A DNA stretch of 64,000 nt from Sphingobium cloacae (GTDB lineage Bacteria; Pseudomonadota; Alphaproteobacteria; Sphingomonadales; Sphingomonadaceae). The stretch spans positions 1,116,001-1,180,000 of the forward strand of contig NZ_AP017655.1 of NCBI RefSeq assembly GCF_002355855.1. Direction: 5' to 3'. Below the pieces are notes generated by a model, which was not told the DNA's origin, searched no databases, and was given only the letters and a program-made list of their open reading frames with translations. Position numbers and translations under genes: made by a program. This document shows positions 8,681 through 18,385 of this stretch, one piece after another; position 1 is the first letter of the stretch, and each line of letters begins with the position of its first letter.

Positions 8681-9580
8681 ATGCGCCGCTGCCTGTTTCT
8701 ATTACCCTTTTTCGTCCCGTCCGTCGCCCGCGCGGAGGAGCCGCCGCTCCTTCCGCCCGCCGTCCGCGAAATGCTGGAAGCGGCCATCGCCAATGGCAAT
8801 GAGGCGGAAATCGTCACCGTCGCCAAGATCGCGAAACAGACCAATCCCGATTCCTCCGACGAAATCCAGCGCATGGTCGCCAGTTGGAAGGACCGCACCA
8901 AGGCTACGCACGACGCGGTGATTCGCGAAGCCCGCTTCATCGAATTGTGGACCGGCCGGATCGAAGCGGGCGGCTTCCGCTCCACCGGCTCCACCAGCGA
9001 GATCGGCATCAGCGCCAACGCGACGGCGACGCGGAACGGCATCCAATGGTCGCACAAGCTGACCGCCAGCGCCGACTATCGCCGCGCCAACGGCGTCACC
9101 TCGCGCGAACGTTATTTCGCCAGCTATGAACCGCGCTATCAGTTCGACCCGCGCGGCTTCGCCTACGGCCTCGTCCAGTTCGAGCGGGACACGTCCATCG
9201 GTTATGACGAACGCTACACCGCCTCGGCCGGTATCGGTTACAAGCTGATCGTCAGCAAGAAGGTGGACCTGACCGTGGACGCCGGTCCCGCCGTGCGTCA
9301 CGCCAAATATGTGCTCGGCGCGCGCGAGACCAAGGTCGGGGGCCGCGCCTCCATGGACCTTGCCTGGCGCATCACCCCCACGCTGACCTTCAAGCAGACC
9401 GCATCGGGCTATGCGGAAAGCAACGTCTTCACGCTCAATTCCCTGACCGCGCTGGAAACCAAGGTGACGAACCGCTGGTCGGCGGCCTTCTCCTACAATG
9501 TCCAATATGAATCGGAAACGCTGCTGTCCGCACGGGATTTCGACACGCTGAGCCGGCTGACCCTCAGCTACGATTTCTGA
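8681..9580 (+). CDS. DUF481-family outer-membrane protein
   Basis: This 299-aa exported protein has a signal peptide ending near VARAEE, an alpha-helical segment (about residues 25-90), and then alternating amphipathic strands ending LSRLTLSYDF. A terminal aromatic residue is typical of outer-membrane barrels. The pattern fits DUF481 (YdiY-like, 'salt-induced outer membrane protein'). Its function is unknown; a porin-like or structural barrel is likely. Confidence 0.75.
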   Translation: MRRCLFLLPFFVPSVARAEEPPLLPPAVREMLEAAIANGNEAEIVTVAKIAKQTNPDSSDEIQRMVASWKDRTKATHDAVIREARFIELWTGRIEAGGFRSTGSTSEIGISANATATRNGIQWSHKLTASADYRRANGVTSRERYFASYEPRYQFDPRGFAYGLVQFERDTSIGYDERYTASAGIGYKLIVSKKVDLTVDAGPAVRHAKYVLGARETKVGGRASMDLAWRITPTLTFKQTASGYAESNVFTLNSLTALETKVTNRWSAAFSYNVQYESETLLSARDFDTLSRLTLSYDF

Positions 9581-9589
9581 ACCTCCTCA

Positions 9590-9611
9590 ATCCTCTCCAT
9601 CAGGGGAGGAT
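9590..9611 (+). terminator. weak hairpin after the DUF481 gene
   Basis: A 6-bp stem ATCCTC/GAGGAT closes a 10-nt loop 9 bp after the stop. It has no T tract. It may be a transcript end, but support is weak. Confidence 0.3.
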
Positions 9612-9719
9612 GTGAATGGCCGCAATCCGAAATCCACCCAAACCATTCTTCCTCACAGGAAAGGATTTTCGGCTGCCTTGGGGTGGAGAGGCGCGCGCCG
9701 CTCTGTTAGACCATAGGAA

Positions 9720-10943
9720 ATGACAGCCATTTCACCTGCCGAACAAGCGGTTCTGGACCATGCCTCGGCCGCGCCGATGCTGGAGCAGGTGCAATCATGG
9801 TCCGCCGTCAACAGCGGATCGCGCAACCTGAACGGCCTCGCCGCCATGGCCGCGCTTCTCGCCGATGCTTTTTCAGCGCTCCCCGGAGACATCCGCCTCA
9901 TCGATCCCGCCCCGGTCGACAGCATTTCCCCCGACGGCGCGCTGCTTCAGATCGACCATGGCCGCCACCTGCTCCTTTCCGTGCGCCCCGAAGCGCCGGT
10001 CCGCGTCCTGCTGACCGGCCATATGGACACGGTGTTCGCCGCCGATCATCCCTTCCAGACGCAGCGATGGCTGGACGATCATGTGCTGAACGGCCCCGGC
10101 GTCGCCGACATGAAGGGCGGCATCGCCGTCATGCTGGCCGCGCTTCGCGCCGTGGAGACATGGGAAGGCCGCGCCGCATTGGGCTATGATGTCGTCATCA
10201 ACAGCGACGAGGAAACCGGCAGCGCCTCCTCGGCGCCCCTGCTGCGGGACATGGCGGCGGGCAAGATCGCGGCCCTCACCTATGAACCCGCCTTGCCCGA
10301 CGGCACGCTGGCGGGGGCGCGGGCGGGCAGCGGCAATTTCTCGATCATCGTCACCGGCCGCAGCGCCCATGCGGGCCGCAATCCCGAAGAAGGCCGCAAC
10401 GCCCTGCTCGCCGCCGCCGACCTGGCGCTCCGGCTCAAGGCGGCGAGCGGCACCGGCTTTTCCTGCAACCCGGCCCGGATCGACGGAGGCAGCCCCAACA
10501 ATGTCGTGCCCGATCACGCCATCCTCCGCGTCAATTTCCGCCCTCGCACCCCCGCCGACGAAATCGCCGTCCGCCGCCTGATCGAAACCGGCATGGAGGC
10601 GGTCGCGCGCGATCATGAAGTCGCCATGCACCTCCACGGCGGCTTCGGGCGCCCGCCCAAGCCCATGGACGAAAAGGCACAGGCCCTCTTCGATCTCGTC
10701 CGCCGCTGCGGCGCGGATCTGGGCCTGCCGATCGGCTGGCGCGATACGGGCGGCGTGTGCGATGGCAACAATATCGCGGCCTGCGGCGTGCCGGTCGTCG
10801 ACACCATGGGCGCGCGCGGCGGGGCGATCCACAGCCCGGACGAGTTTCTGATGACGGACAGCCTGCCCGAACGCGCCCGCCTGTCCGCGCTGGCGCTGAT
10901 GCGGATCGCTCAGGGGCAATATCAGGGGAGGATGACGGCGTGA
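9720..10943 (+). CDS. M20-family zinc hydrolase of the arginine succinyltransferase cluster
   Basis: This 407-aa di-zinc amidohydrolase shows the M20 metal ligands: GHMDT, GVADMKGG (bridging Asp), DEETGS (Glu pair) and a late histidine in GAIHSPDEF. The dimerisation domain lies between the two halves. M20 enzymes remove acyl groups from N-acyl amino acids. The gene overlaps astA by 4 bp (GTGA), so it may be the N-succinylglutamate desuccinylase of this pathway in place of the usual M14-type AstE. That role is inference; acetylornithine deacetylase or a carboxypeptidase G2-like role are alternatives. Confidence 0.8.
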   Translation: MTAISPAEQAVLDHASAAPMLEQVQSWSAVNSGSRNLNGLAAMAALLADAFSALPGDIRLIDPAPVDSISPDGALLQIDHGRHLLLSVRPEAPVRVLLTGHMDTVFAADHPFQTQRWLDDHVLNGPGVADMKGGIAVMLAALRAVETWEGRAALGYDVVINSDEETGSASSAPLLRDMAAGKIAALTYEPALPDGTLAGARAGSGNFSIIVTGRSAHAGRNPEEGRNALLAAADLALRLKAASGTGFSCNPARIDGGSPNNVVPDHAILRVNFRPRTPADEIAVRRLIETGMEAVARDHEVAMHLHGGFGRPPKPMDEKAQALFDLVRRCGADLGLPIGWRDTGGVCDGNNIAACGVPVVDTMGARGGAIHSPDEFLMTDSLPERARLSALALMRIAQGQYQGRMTA

Positions 10944-11959
10944 CCTTCTTCATGCGGACCGCGCGGGCGGACGATCTCCAGACGCTCTATGAGATGGCGA
11001 AGCTGACGGGCGGCGGCTTCACCAATCTGCCCCCGGACCGCAAGGCGCTCGCCGCCAAGCTCGAACGCACCGGACAGGCGCTCTCCCGCGCGGAGGACGG
11101 CATCAGCGACGAACTCATCCTCATGGTGCTGGAAAACGCCCGGACGGGGCAGGTTCGCGGCACGTGCCAGATTTTCAGCACCGTGGGGCAAAGCTGGCCC
11201 TTCTATTCCTATCGCCTGGGCGTCCTCACCCAGCACAGCCGGGAACTGGGCCGCACCTTCCGTGCGCAGATGCTCTCGCTCACCACCGACCTGGAGGGTT
11301 CCACCGAAGTCGGCGGTCTCTTCCTCCACCCCCGCGAGCGGGCCGAAGGGCTGGGCCTGCTGCTTGCCCGCAGCCGCTATCTCTACATCCGCAACCACCG
11401 TCCCCGCTTCGGCGACCGGATCATCGCGGAATTGCGCGGCGTCATCGACGAAGCGGGCGGCTCCCCCTTCTGGGACGGGCTGGCGGGCCGCTTCTTCGGC
11501 ATGAGCTTTCAGGAGGCGGACGAATTCAACGCCATCAACGGCAACCAGTTCATCGCCGACCTGATGCCCAAGACGCCGATCTACACCGCCATGCTGACCG
11601 ACAGCGCCCGCGCCGTCATCGGCCTGCCCCATCCCAATGGCCGCGCCGCGATGCGGATGCTGGAGACGGAGGGTTTCACCAATCCGGGCTATGTCGACAT
11701 TTTCGACGGGGGCCCGACCATGGTGGGCCAGATCGATTCGCTCCGCACCATCGCGCAGGCCCGCGACGTCGCCCTTTCAGCCCTGCACGACAAGGGTGGG
11801 GACAAGATGCTGATCGCCACAGGCCGCCTCGCCGACTACCGCTGCACCTGGGGCTTCGTGCGGGAAAGCGAGGACGGCGCGGTGTCGCTGGACGCGGACA
11901 GCGCGGCATTGCTCGGCATCGAGCCGGGCCAGCGCTTCACCATGGCGGGCCGGGCATGA
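10940..11959 (+). CDS. astA: arginine N-succinyltransferase
   Basis: This 339-aa enzyme transfers succinyl from succinyl-CoA to arginine, step one of the AST pathway. It shows family landmarks: DLEGSTEVGGLFLHP, RSRYLYI, and EADEFNAINGNQFIADLMPK. The start is GTG at 10940, inside the stop of the M20 gene (GTGA), giving MTFFMRTARADD. A downstream ATG four codons in is the alternative. It is followed by astB with an ATGA overlap. Arginine catabolism to glutamate is the expected role. Confidence 0.95.
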   Translation: MTFFMRTARADDLQTLYEMAKLTGGGFTNLPPDRKALAAKLERTGQALSRAEDGISDELILMVLENARTGQVRGTCQIFSTVGQSWPFYSYRLGVLTQHSRELGRTFRAQMLSLTTDLEGSTEVGGLFLHPRERAEGLGLLLARSRYLYIRNHRPRFGDRIIAELRGVIDEAGGSPFWDGLAGRFFGMSFQEADEFNAINGNQFIADLMPKTPIYTAMLTDSARAVIGLPHPNGRAAMRMLETEGFTNPGYVDIFDGGPTMVGQIDSLRTIAQARDVALSALHDKGGDKMLIATGRLADYRCTWGFVRESEDGAVSLDADSAALLGIEPGQRFTMAGRA

Positions 11960-13218
11960 GCGTCAGGGAAATCAACTTCGACGGGCTGATAGGCCCCAGC
12001 CACAATTATGCGGGCCTGAGCCTCGGCAACCTCGCCTCCGCCCGCAACGCAGGCGCCGTCTCCCGCCCCCGCGCGGCGGCGCTGCAAGGGCTGGAGAAGA
12101 TGCGCGGCAACATCCGCCTCGGCCTGGCGCAGGGCATCTTCCTTCCCCAATGGCGGCCCGACAATGCGTGGCTCGCCGCGCTGGGCACCAGTGTCAGCCA
12201 TGCCGAGCCGCCCATCCGCGCGGCGGCCATGTCGGCATCCTCCATGTGGGCCGCCAATGCCGCGACCGTCTCCCCCGCCAGCGACACGGCGGACGGGCGC
12301 ACCCACCTCACCGTCGCCAATCTGGTGACGATGCCCCATCGCAGCCATGAATGGCCCCAGACGCTGAAACAACTTCAACTCGCCTTCGCCGCGAGCGACG
12401 CCTTCACCGTGCACGGCCCCGTCCCCCCACCCTTCGGCGACGAGGGCGCGGCCAACCATATGCGCCTTGCCGAAAGCCATGCCGCCCCGGGCGTCGAGGT
12501 GTTCGTCTACGGCGAGGCCGGCGGCCCCTTCCCCGCCCGCCAGCATATCGAGGCAAGCAAGGCCGTCGCTCGCCTCCACGCGCTCGACCCCGCCCGCACC
12601 CTCTTCGTCCAGCAGTCGGAAGAAGCCATCGCCGCTGGCGCCTTCCACAACGATGTGGTCGCCGTCGCCAATGAGCGCGTCCTCTTCACCCACGAACAGG
12701 CTTTCGCCGACAAGGGGGGCTTCTACGCCGATCTGCGCGCCGCGCTCCCCTGCGTCGAGATCGTCGAAGTCCCCGCCAGCGCCGTCAGCCTGGCCGACGC
12801 GATCCGCAGCTACCTTTTCAACGCGCAGCTCGTGACGCTATCCGATGGCGACGGCATGGCCCTCATCCTTCCCACCGAAGCGCGGGAAACGCCCGCCGTC
12901 TGGTCCTGGCTCGAACGGATGATCGCGGGCAACGGCCCGATCCGCCGCCTCATCCCCGTCGACGTGCGGCAATCCATGGCGAATGGCGGCGGCCCCGCCT
13001 GCCTGCGGCTGCGCGTCGTCGCCGATCCCGCCGACATCGACCCCCGCTTCCTGCTCGGCGAAGCGAAGCTCGACCGGATCGCCGCCATCGTCGCGGATTA
13101 CTGGCCGGAGGAAATCGCACCGGACGACCTGAACGACACGCGCCTCATCGCCCGGATCGAACAATCGTGGTTAACGCTTGTTGACCATTTGCAGCTTTCG
13201 GGCGACTTAATCCCATAG
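11956..13218 (+). CDS. astB: N-succinylarginine dihydrolase
   Basis: This 420-aa enzyme of the amidinotransferase-like fold hydrolyses succinylarginine to succinylornithine, ammonia and CO2. The N-terminus REINFDGLIGPSHNYAGLS is the family hallmark. The catalytic triad can be placed at Glu163 (DEGAANHM), His231 (AFHNDVV) and Cys349 (GPACLRLRV). It is the last gene of the three-gene unit. astC and astE-type genes are not here, but astD lies at 34.4 kb. Confidence 0.97.
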   Translation: MSVREINFDGLIGPSHNYAGLSLGNLASARNAGAVSRPRAAALQGLEKMRGNIRLGLAQGIFLPQWRPDNAWLAALGTSVSHAEPPIRAAAMSASSMWAANAATVSPASDTADGRTHLTVANLVTMPHRSHEWPQTLKQLQLAFAASDAFTVHGPVPPPFGDEGAANHMRLAESHAAPGVEVFVYGEAGGPFPARQHIEASKAVARLHALDPARTLFVQQSEEAIAAGAFHNDVVAVANERVLFTHEQAFADKGGFYADLRAALPCVEIVEVPASAVSLADAIRSYLFNAQLVTLSDGDGMALILPTEARETPAVWSWLERMIAGNGPIRRLIPVDVRQSMANGGGPACLRLRVVADPADIDPRFLLGEAKLDRIAAIVADYWPEEIAPDDLNDTRLIARIEQSWLTLVDHLQLSGDLIP

Positions 13219-13250
13219 CGGCGGGCGAGACATCGCCAGGTGGGATTGCA

Positions 13251-13472
13251 ATGGAACGGATCAAGCGTCTTTTCACGATCAAGACCAAGTTCGAGGCGTT
13301 CCTGGTGATCTACGCCCTCGCTTTGGGCGCGACGGAGCGCGGCCTGGTCTACATGCACCAATATCCGGGTTTCGGCGGCCAGTTGCTCGCCCTCGCCTGC
13401 ACCGGCGCGGTGTTCATGGCGGGCGGCAAGATCATCGACGCGGTGGAAATGCAGAAAGCCCTGTCCCGCTAG
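13251..13472 (+). CDS. small hypothetical membrane protein
   Basis: This 73-aa protein has a basic N-terminus (MERIKRLFTIKTKFE), a hydrophobic segment ending ALALGATERG, and a second hydrophobic stretch around residues 42-60. It starts 32 bp after astB, and G+C and codon use match the neighbours. I do not recognise a family; similar short proteins occur as uncharacterised sphingomonad genes. The two possible membrane helices suggest an inner-membrane location. Confidence 0.6.
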   Translation: MERIKRLFTIKTKFEAFLVIYALALGATERGLVYMHQYPGFGGQLLALACTGAVFMAGGKIIDAVEMQKALSR

Positions 13473-13757
13473 CGCTTGCCGAAAGGTGAAAGCCGCCTGC
13501 GCTCCTGTCCCGGACAGAAATCATGGGTGGATTTCAACCATGAGCGCACCCCTCGCGTCTCCTTCACAACAGGAGACACGAAAATCAAGCGTCCACGCTC
13601 AGTCAAAATCGAACATCGTCAAAGCAAAGGCAATAGAAAAGAGCTACCTTCTTCTTCCGAAATGGCGTGATTCCTCCACTTCCGATACGTCTGCATCTTC
13701 GCCTCTTCCTGCGTCGCTGTATCTTTTTTCTCATAACGATGAGGAAGGGGATCAACC
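13473..13757. other. intergenic region, visibly less G+C-rich, with an inverted repeat
   Basis: No convincing gene lies in these 285 bases; short open frames run through but lack sphingomonad-like composition. A perfect 7-bp inverted repeat, GTCTCCT/AGGAGAC (13557-13563 and 13571-13577, loop 7), has no T tract and could be an operator. GAGGAAGGGG about 7-16 bp before the next ATG is a good ribosome binding site for the PAS gene. Confidence 0.5.
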
Positions 13758-14660
13758 ATGCTGAACGATCGTTACGGCCGAAGCGTCCCGGCAGCCGAAC
13801 TTGTCCGCAATTTCGCCCATTGGCGGGAAGTGGGGGTGCAGGAACCGCTCCTGGTCACCCACCATGGACGCGGAACGCATGTCTTCATGGGGCTTGACCG
13901 TTTCCGCACCATGACCGTGAGCGGCCCCGAAGCGTCGGCGGGCGCCGATCCGCTTTCGCACCTGCCCGAATGGATACATCAGGGCCTGATCCTTTGCCGC
14001 GCCGACTACACCATCGGCCATGTCAACCAGGCCGCGCTCGCCATGACGCGCCGCTGGGACCGGCAACTGGCGGGCCTGCCGCTCTGGGAAGCCCTGCCCG
14101 AACTGGCCGAAACCCTGACGCAGGCGCATATCCGGCACAGCATGGAATCGGGAGAAGGCAGCGCCGCCGACATTCCCTCCCCCTTCCGCGAAAATTGCTG
14201 GATACGGTTCGAAACCCATCCCTTCCCGGAAGGCGTCGCCCTGTTGCTGAGCGACATTACGGAGGATGTCCGGCGCAACCGCCTCGCCGATGTGAAGGCC
14301 AGCCTGAAGCAGGCCATGCAGGCCCATGGCGGCGTCGGCCATGTGCAGGTGTCCAGCCGGGGATTCATCGAGTTCGCCGACGACGTCTTCTGCACCTTGG
14401 TCGGATTGCCGCTGGACCGCTTGATCCACATCAGCCTCACCGACCTGGCCGACCTGCCGGCCCGGCCCCGCCTGCGCGAGGAACTGGAACATGTCCTGCG
14501 GGGCGAAGGCGACCGCAAGACCGACACCAGCCTGCTCGCCAATAGCGGCGCGGTGATCCCGGCGGACATCGGCATCGCCCGATTGCAGGGTCTTTACGGG
14601 TCCGAAGGCGCGGTGGTGGTCGTCACCCGCCGGAACGAACCCGCAAATTCCGCAAATTGA
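13758..14660 (+). CDS. two-PAS sensory protein with an antitoxin-like N-terminus
   Basis: This 300-aa cytoplasmic protein starts with about 55 residues (VPAAELVRNFAHWREVG, then LLVTHHGRGTHVFMGLDRF) that resemble the Phd/YefM antitoxin DNA-binding fold. PAS-like domains follow at about 70-185 (ending LLLSDITEDVRR) and 195-290. No histidine kinase, GGDEF or other output domain is present, so the N-terminus may be the output. It has a strong ribosome binding site. The function is unknown; ligand-controlled transcription is one possibility. Confidence 0.7.
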   Translation: MLNDRYGRSVPAAELVRNFAHWREVGVQEPLLVTHHGRGTHVFMGLDRFRTMTVSGPEASAGADPLSHLPEWIHQGLILCRADYTIGHVNQAALAMTRRWDRQLAGLPLWEALPELAETLTQAHIRHSMESGEGSAADIPSPFRENCWIRFETHPFPEGVALLLSDITEDVRRNRLADVKASLKQAMQAHGGVGHVQVSSRGFIEFADDVFCTLVGLPLDRLIHISLTDLADLPARPRLREELEHVLRGEGDRKTDTSLLANSGAVIPADIGIARLQGLYGSEGAVVVVTRRNEPANSAN

Positions 14661-14815
14661 ATCCGTTCCGGACGAAAATCGCAGGTCCGCGTTAAGGAAA
14701 CCGCCTTTTTCGCCGCCCGCCGCGCTTCCCGGCCAAAGCCACTTACACAAATAGCGCACATCCACTCCATTTATCCAAAAACCGGGCATTGAACGGCGCG
14801 GGCTAGGCTGGGGGC

Positions 14816-15247
14816 ATGGAAAAGCGCCTTCACCCAGCCCCGCCGCATCCGCTCCGCCGCGACATGCGCGGCAGTGTCCTCGTGGAAGCCGCCGTCGCGC
14901 TCCCGCTGCTCATCGCCCTGCTGATGGGCATATGGGTCTATGGGTCATGGTTCATGACGGCGCACAGCCTGCAACAGGCCGCCAATGACGCCGCGCGCGC
15001 CGCCGTCGCCGGGCTGAACGCGACCGAAAGGCAAGCCCTGTCGCGCCAAAGCGTCACCGCCAGCACCGCCGCCCTTCCCCTGCGCGGCAACCGGCCCGTT
15101 GGCGTCAACAGCAGGGAGAATGGCGGCTATTTCACCGTCACGCTCGATTACGACCTGTCCGGCGACCCGCTCTTCGCCACCACCTTCATTCCCGTCCCTT
15201 CGCGCACCCTGGAACGCAGCGCCGTCATAAGGATCGACGAACGATGA
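14816..15247 (+). CDS. TadE-like pilus assembly protein
   Basis: This 143-aa minor pseudopilin-like protein has a basic N-terminus, then RGSVLVEAAVALPLLIALLMG. The conserved Glu in a hydrophobic helix is the TadE signature. The rest is periplasmic. It overlaps the TadG-like gene by 4 bp. TadE/TadG proteins are associated with Flp/Tad pilus assembly at the envelope, but no tadA, tadB, tadC or rcpA genes are adjacent. Confidence 0.8.
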   Translation: MEKRLHPAPPHPLRRDMRGSVLVEAAVALPLLIALLMGIWVYGSWFMTAHSLQQAANDAARAAVAGLNATERQALSRQSVTASTAALPLRGNRPVGVNSRENGGYFTVTLDYDLSGDPLFATTFIPVPSRTLERSAVIRIDER

Positions 15248-16881
15248 AGCCTCTGGCCCGCAGATTGGCGCCCCTTCGCCGCGACCGGAAAGGCGGGGTC
15301 ACCATCCTGCTCGCGGGGTCTCTGCTGATGCTGGCCGGGTCGGCGACGATGGCGGTGGACCTGGGCTCCCTCTATCTCGCCAAGCGCCAGTTGCAGGGCA
15401 TCGCCGACGCCGCCGCGCTGGCCGCCGTCAGCGGAGGCCGCCCTGCCGCCGAACAGCTCATCGCCCATAGCGGCGTCGGCGGCGTCGTCATCACCTCGGT
15501 CGAAAGCGGCCAGTATCGCGCCGATCCCGCCGTGCCCGTTCCCCAGCGCTTCGTGCCCAACGATCCGGCGGGCGGCGCGCTGCGCCTGGAGGTGCGGCGG
15601 CGCGCGCCCCTGTTCTTCGGCCGGATGCTGATCGGGTCGGACGGCGTGAACCTCAGCGCCCGCGCCACCGCCGCGCGCAAGGACGCCGCCGCCTTTTCCA
15701 TCGGCACGGGGCTGGCTTCGGTCAGCGGCGGCCTGCCCAACATGCTGCTGTCCAACCTTGCCGGGACCAACCTCAACCTGTCGGTGATGGACACGCAGGG
15801 GCTGCTCCATGCGAATGTCGACCTGCTGGGCATGGCGGATGCCTTGCAGGCGCGCCTGGGCCGTCAGGACGAAGCCTTCGCCCAATTGTTCGACCGGCAT
15901 ATTCCGATCGCCGACATCGTGAACGCCATCGGCGACGGCGTGACCGACAGCCAGGTGGTCGGCACGCTCCGCCGCATCGGCAACTCCGTTCCGGGCCGCA
16001 CCGTCCGTCTGAAGGACATCATCGACCTTGGTCCCTCCGGCGGGGCCACCGATGCCACCGGGCAGCCGACGATCCTGATGGACGCCTTTTCGATGCTGCG
16101 GATGGTGCTGAACCCGGGTCCCGGCGTCTCGGTGCCCATCGACCTGCAACTGGGCGTGCCGGGGCTCAGCAGCACGCGGCTCAAGCTGATCGTAGGAGGC
16201 GGCAGCGCCATGTCCCCGCTGCTCACCATCACGTCGAGCCGCGATGTCGTCCTGCGCACGGCCCAGACGCGCATCTATCTGGAAAGCGCGGTGGCCGCCG
16301 CCCTCGCACCGATCGCATCGATCCGCGTCCCCCTCTATGTCGAACTGGCCGAGGCGGAAGCGCGCCTGTCGGACATCAACTGCACGCGCGGTACGCCCGG
16401 CCATGGCGTCACGCTGGCGGTCAAGCCGTCCATCGGATCGGTGGCACTGGCCGACGTGGACCAGAGCGCGCTCACCGATTTCGCCCGCCCCGCCAATCCC
16501 CGTCCCGCCGTGCTGGCCGATGTCCTGACCACCAGGATCACCGCCCATGCCAATATCGCATTGGGCGGGGTGGAGCCGCAAAGCGTTCATTTTTCCCCCG
16601 CCGAAATCAGCGCGCAGCAGACCAAGACCGTCAGCACGCAGGACCTGACGCAGGGCCTGGCCGCCAGCCTCGTCCGGCAAGTGAAGATCGACGTCTATCT
16701 CCTCGGCCTCAAAATCCCCCTCAGTCCGCTCACCGCGCCCATCGGCGCGCTGCTGGGCACCACCGCGCCCCTGCTCGACGGCGTTCTGAACAGCGTCACC
16801 GCGCTGCTCGGCGTCCGGCTGGGCACGGCGGACGTGCGGGTGCATGAAATGCGCTGCGGCCTCGCCACCATCGTCGCCTGA
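15244..16881 (+). CDS. TadG-like envelope protein
   Basis: This 545-aa protein has the Flp pilus TadE/TadG-like N-terminal helix ([21 protein letters not shown]) followed by [25 protein letters not shown], the typical TadG start. A long periplasmic region follows with no von Willebrand motif that I can see. It is coupled to the TadE-like gene (ATGA). It probably helps anchor or assemble pilus components. Being with TadE alone, away from a tad locus, it could be a satellite of one elsewhere. Confidence 0.78.
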   Translation: MKPLARRLAPLRRDRKGGVTILLAGSLLMLAGSATMAVDLGSLYLAKRQLQGIADAAALAAVSGGRPAAEQLIAHSGVGGVVITSVESGQYRADPAVPVPQRFVPNDPAGGALRLEVRRRAPLFFGRMLIGSDGVNLSARATAARKDAAAFSIGTGLASVSGGLPNMLLSNLAGTNLNLSVMDTQGLLHANVDLLGMADALQARLGRQDEAFAQLFDRHIPIADIVNAIGDGVTDSQVVGTLRRIGNSVPGRTVRLKDIIDLGPSGGATDATGQPTILMDAFSMLRMVLNPGPGVSVPIDLQLGVPGLSSTRLKLIVGGGSAMSPLLTITSSRDVVLRTAQTRIYLESAVAAALAPIASIRVPLYVELAEAEARLSDINCTRGTPGHGVTLAVKPSIGSVALADVDQSALTDFARPANPRPAVLADVLTTRITAHANIALGGVEPQSVHFSPAEISAQQTKTVSTQDLTQGLAASLVRQVKIDVYLLGLKIPLSPLTAPIGALLGTTAPLLDGVLNSVTALLGVRLGTADVRVHEMRCGLATIVA

Positions 16882-16927
16882 TCTCTCCCCTTGCCTTGGG
16901 CGGCCCGAACCTTCAGGGAACGGGATC

Positions 16928-18385
16928 ATGGGCGCGATCATGCTACAGGGAACCGGATCGGACGTGGGCAAGTCCGTCCTTGTCGCCGGCCTCTGCCGGG
17001 CGCTGGTGCGGCGCGGCTATCGCGTGCGCCCCTTCAAGCCGCAGAACATGTCCAACAACGCCGCCGTGACCGTCGACGGCGGAGAGATCGGCCGCGCCCA
17101 GGCCTTGCAGGCGATGGCGGCGGGGGTCGAACCGCATAGCGACATGAACCCGGTCCTCCTGAAACCGCAGGCCGATCACACGTCGCAGCTCATCGTCCAC
17201 GGGCGCGTGCGCGGCACGCTGGGCGGCGGCAATTTCCGGCAGGCGCGCGGGCAGCTTCTCTCCGATGTCATGACCAGCTTCCACCGGCTTCGGGCGCAAT
17301 GCGACATCGTCGTCGTGGAAGGCGCGGGATCGCCCGCCGAAATCAACCTGCGCGCGGGCGACATCGCGAATATGGGCTTCGCCCGCGCCGCCGACGTGCC
17401 CGTGATCCTGGTCGGCGACATCAACCGGGGCGGCGTCATCGCCTCCATCGTCGGCACGCGGACAGTGATCGATCCGGGGGACGCCGCCATGATCCGCGGC
17501 TTCCTCATCAACAAGTTCCGTGGCGATCCCGCCCTTTTCGAGGACGGCTATCGCCAGATCGAATCCCTGTCCGGCTGGCGCGGCTTCGGCGTCATCCCCT
17601 GGCTCCCCGCCGCCGCCCGCCTCCCCAGCGAGGATGCGGTCGTCCTCGAAAAAAGGGAGCGGCCGGACGGCGCGCGCTTCGTCATCGCCTGCCCGATACT
17701 ACCCCGCATCTCCAATTTCGACGATCTCGACCCCTTCAGGACCGAGCCGGAGGTGGAGTTGGTCATGGTCCCGCCCGGCAGCCCCATCCCGGCGGAAGCC
17801 TCGCTCATCGTGCTGCCCGGATCGAAGACGACCATCGCCGACATGCAGGCCCTGCGCGCGCAGGGGTGGGACATCGACATCCTCGCCCACCACCGGCATG
17901 GCGGCGCGGTTCTGGGGATATGCGGCGGCTATCAGATGCTGGGCCGCCGCATCGCCGATCCCCACGGCATCGAAGGCCCGCCCGCCGCCATCGACGGGCT
18001 CGGCCTGCTCGACATCGAAACCGCGCTGTCGGGCGGCAAGACGCTGCAACAGGTGTCGGGCCGCGCGCTGGACGCGGCCTTCACCGGCTATGAAATGCAT
18101 ATGGGCCGGACTTCCGGCCCCGATGGCGCCCGCCCCTTCGCCCATCTGGACCGCGGCCGCCCCGACGGAGCGACCAGCCCGGACGGCCGGGTCATGGGCA
18201 CCTATGTCCACGGCCTCTTCGCCAGCACGCCGCTGCGCAAGGCGTTCCTGGCGCGCTGGAACCTCTCTTCCTCCGAACAGGACCATAACGCCGCCGTCCA
18301 CGCGGCCCTCGACGACATCGCCGCGCAGATGGAGGCGCATGTCGACATGCCGGCCCTCATCGCGCTGGCGCAAAAGGGCGCATAG
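16928..18385 (+). CDS. cobQ: cobyric acid synthase
   Basis: This 485-aa glutamine-dependent amidase amidates adenosyl-cobyrinate a,c-diamide at four positions in cobalamin synthesis. The N-terminal synthetase domain has the P-loop GTGSDVGKS and the motif [11 protein letters not shown]. The C-terminal glutaminase domain has the nucleophile Cys in [10 protein letters not shown] and the catalytic His in GTYVHGLF. The ATG at 16928 was chosen because it places the P-loop at the usual position; the frame is open further upstream inside tadG. No other cob genes are adjacent. Confidence 0.95.
   Translation: MGAIMLQGTGSDVGKSVLVAGLCRALVRRGYRVRPFKPQNMSNNAAVTVDGGEIGRAQALQAMAAGVEPHSDMNPVLLKPQADHTSQLIVHGRVRGTLGGGNFRQARGQLLSDVMTSFHRLRAQCDIVVVEGAGSPAEINLRAGDIANMGFARAADVPVILVGDINRGGVIASIVGTRTVIDPGDAAMIRGFLINKFRGDPALFEDGYRQIESLSGWRGFGVIPWLPAAARLPSEDAVVLEKRERPDGARFVIACPILPRISNFDDLDPFRTEPEVELVMVPPGSPIPAEASLIVLPGSKTTIADMQALRAQGWDIDILAHHRHGGAVLGICGGYQMLGRRIADPHGIEGPPAAIDGLGLLDIETALSGGKTLQQVSGRALDAAFTGYEMHMGRTSGPDGARPFAHLDRGRPDGATSPDGRVMGTYVHGLFASTPLRKAFLARWNLSSSEQDHNAAVHAALDDIAAQMEAHVDMPALIALAQKGA

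Noticed and set aside
13486..13764. A possible 92-codon gene before the PAS gene
   Set aside because: Composition is unlike the neighbours, there is no recognisable family, and it overlaps the PAS gene's ribosome binding site and start.
14180..14230. A tRNA-like GGTTCGAAA T-arm motif
   Set aside because: It lies within the PAS coding sequence and has no matching acceptor, D or anticodon arms.
15148..16971. A 607-codon minus-strand frame opposite the TadG-like gene
   Set aside because: Shadow of the TadG-like gene; it runs across the cobQ start and carries no domain signature.
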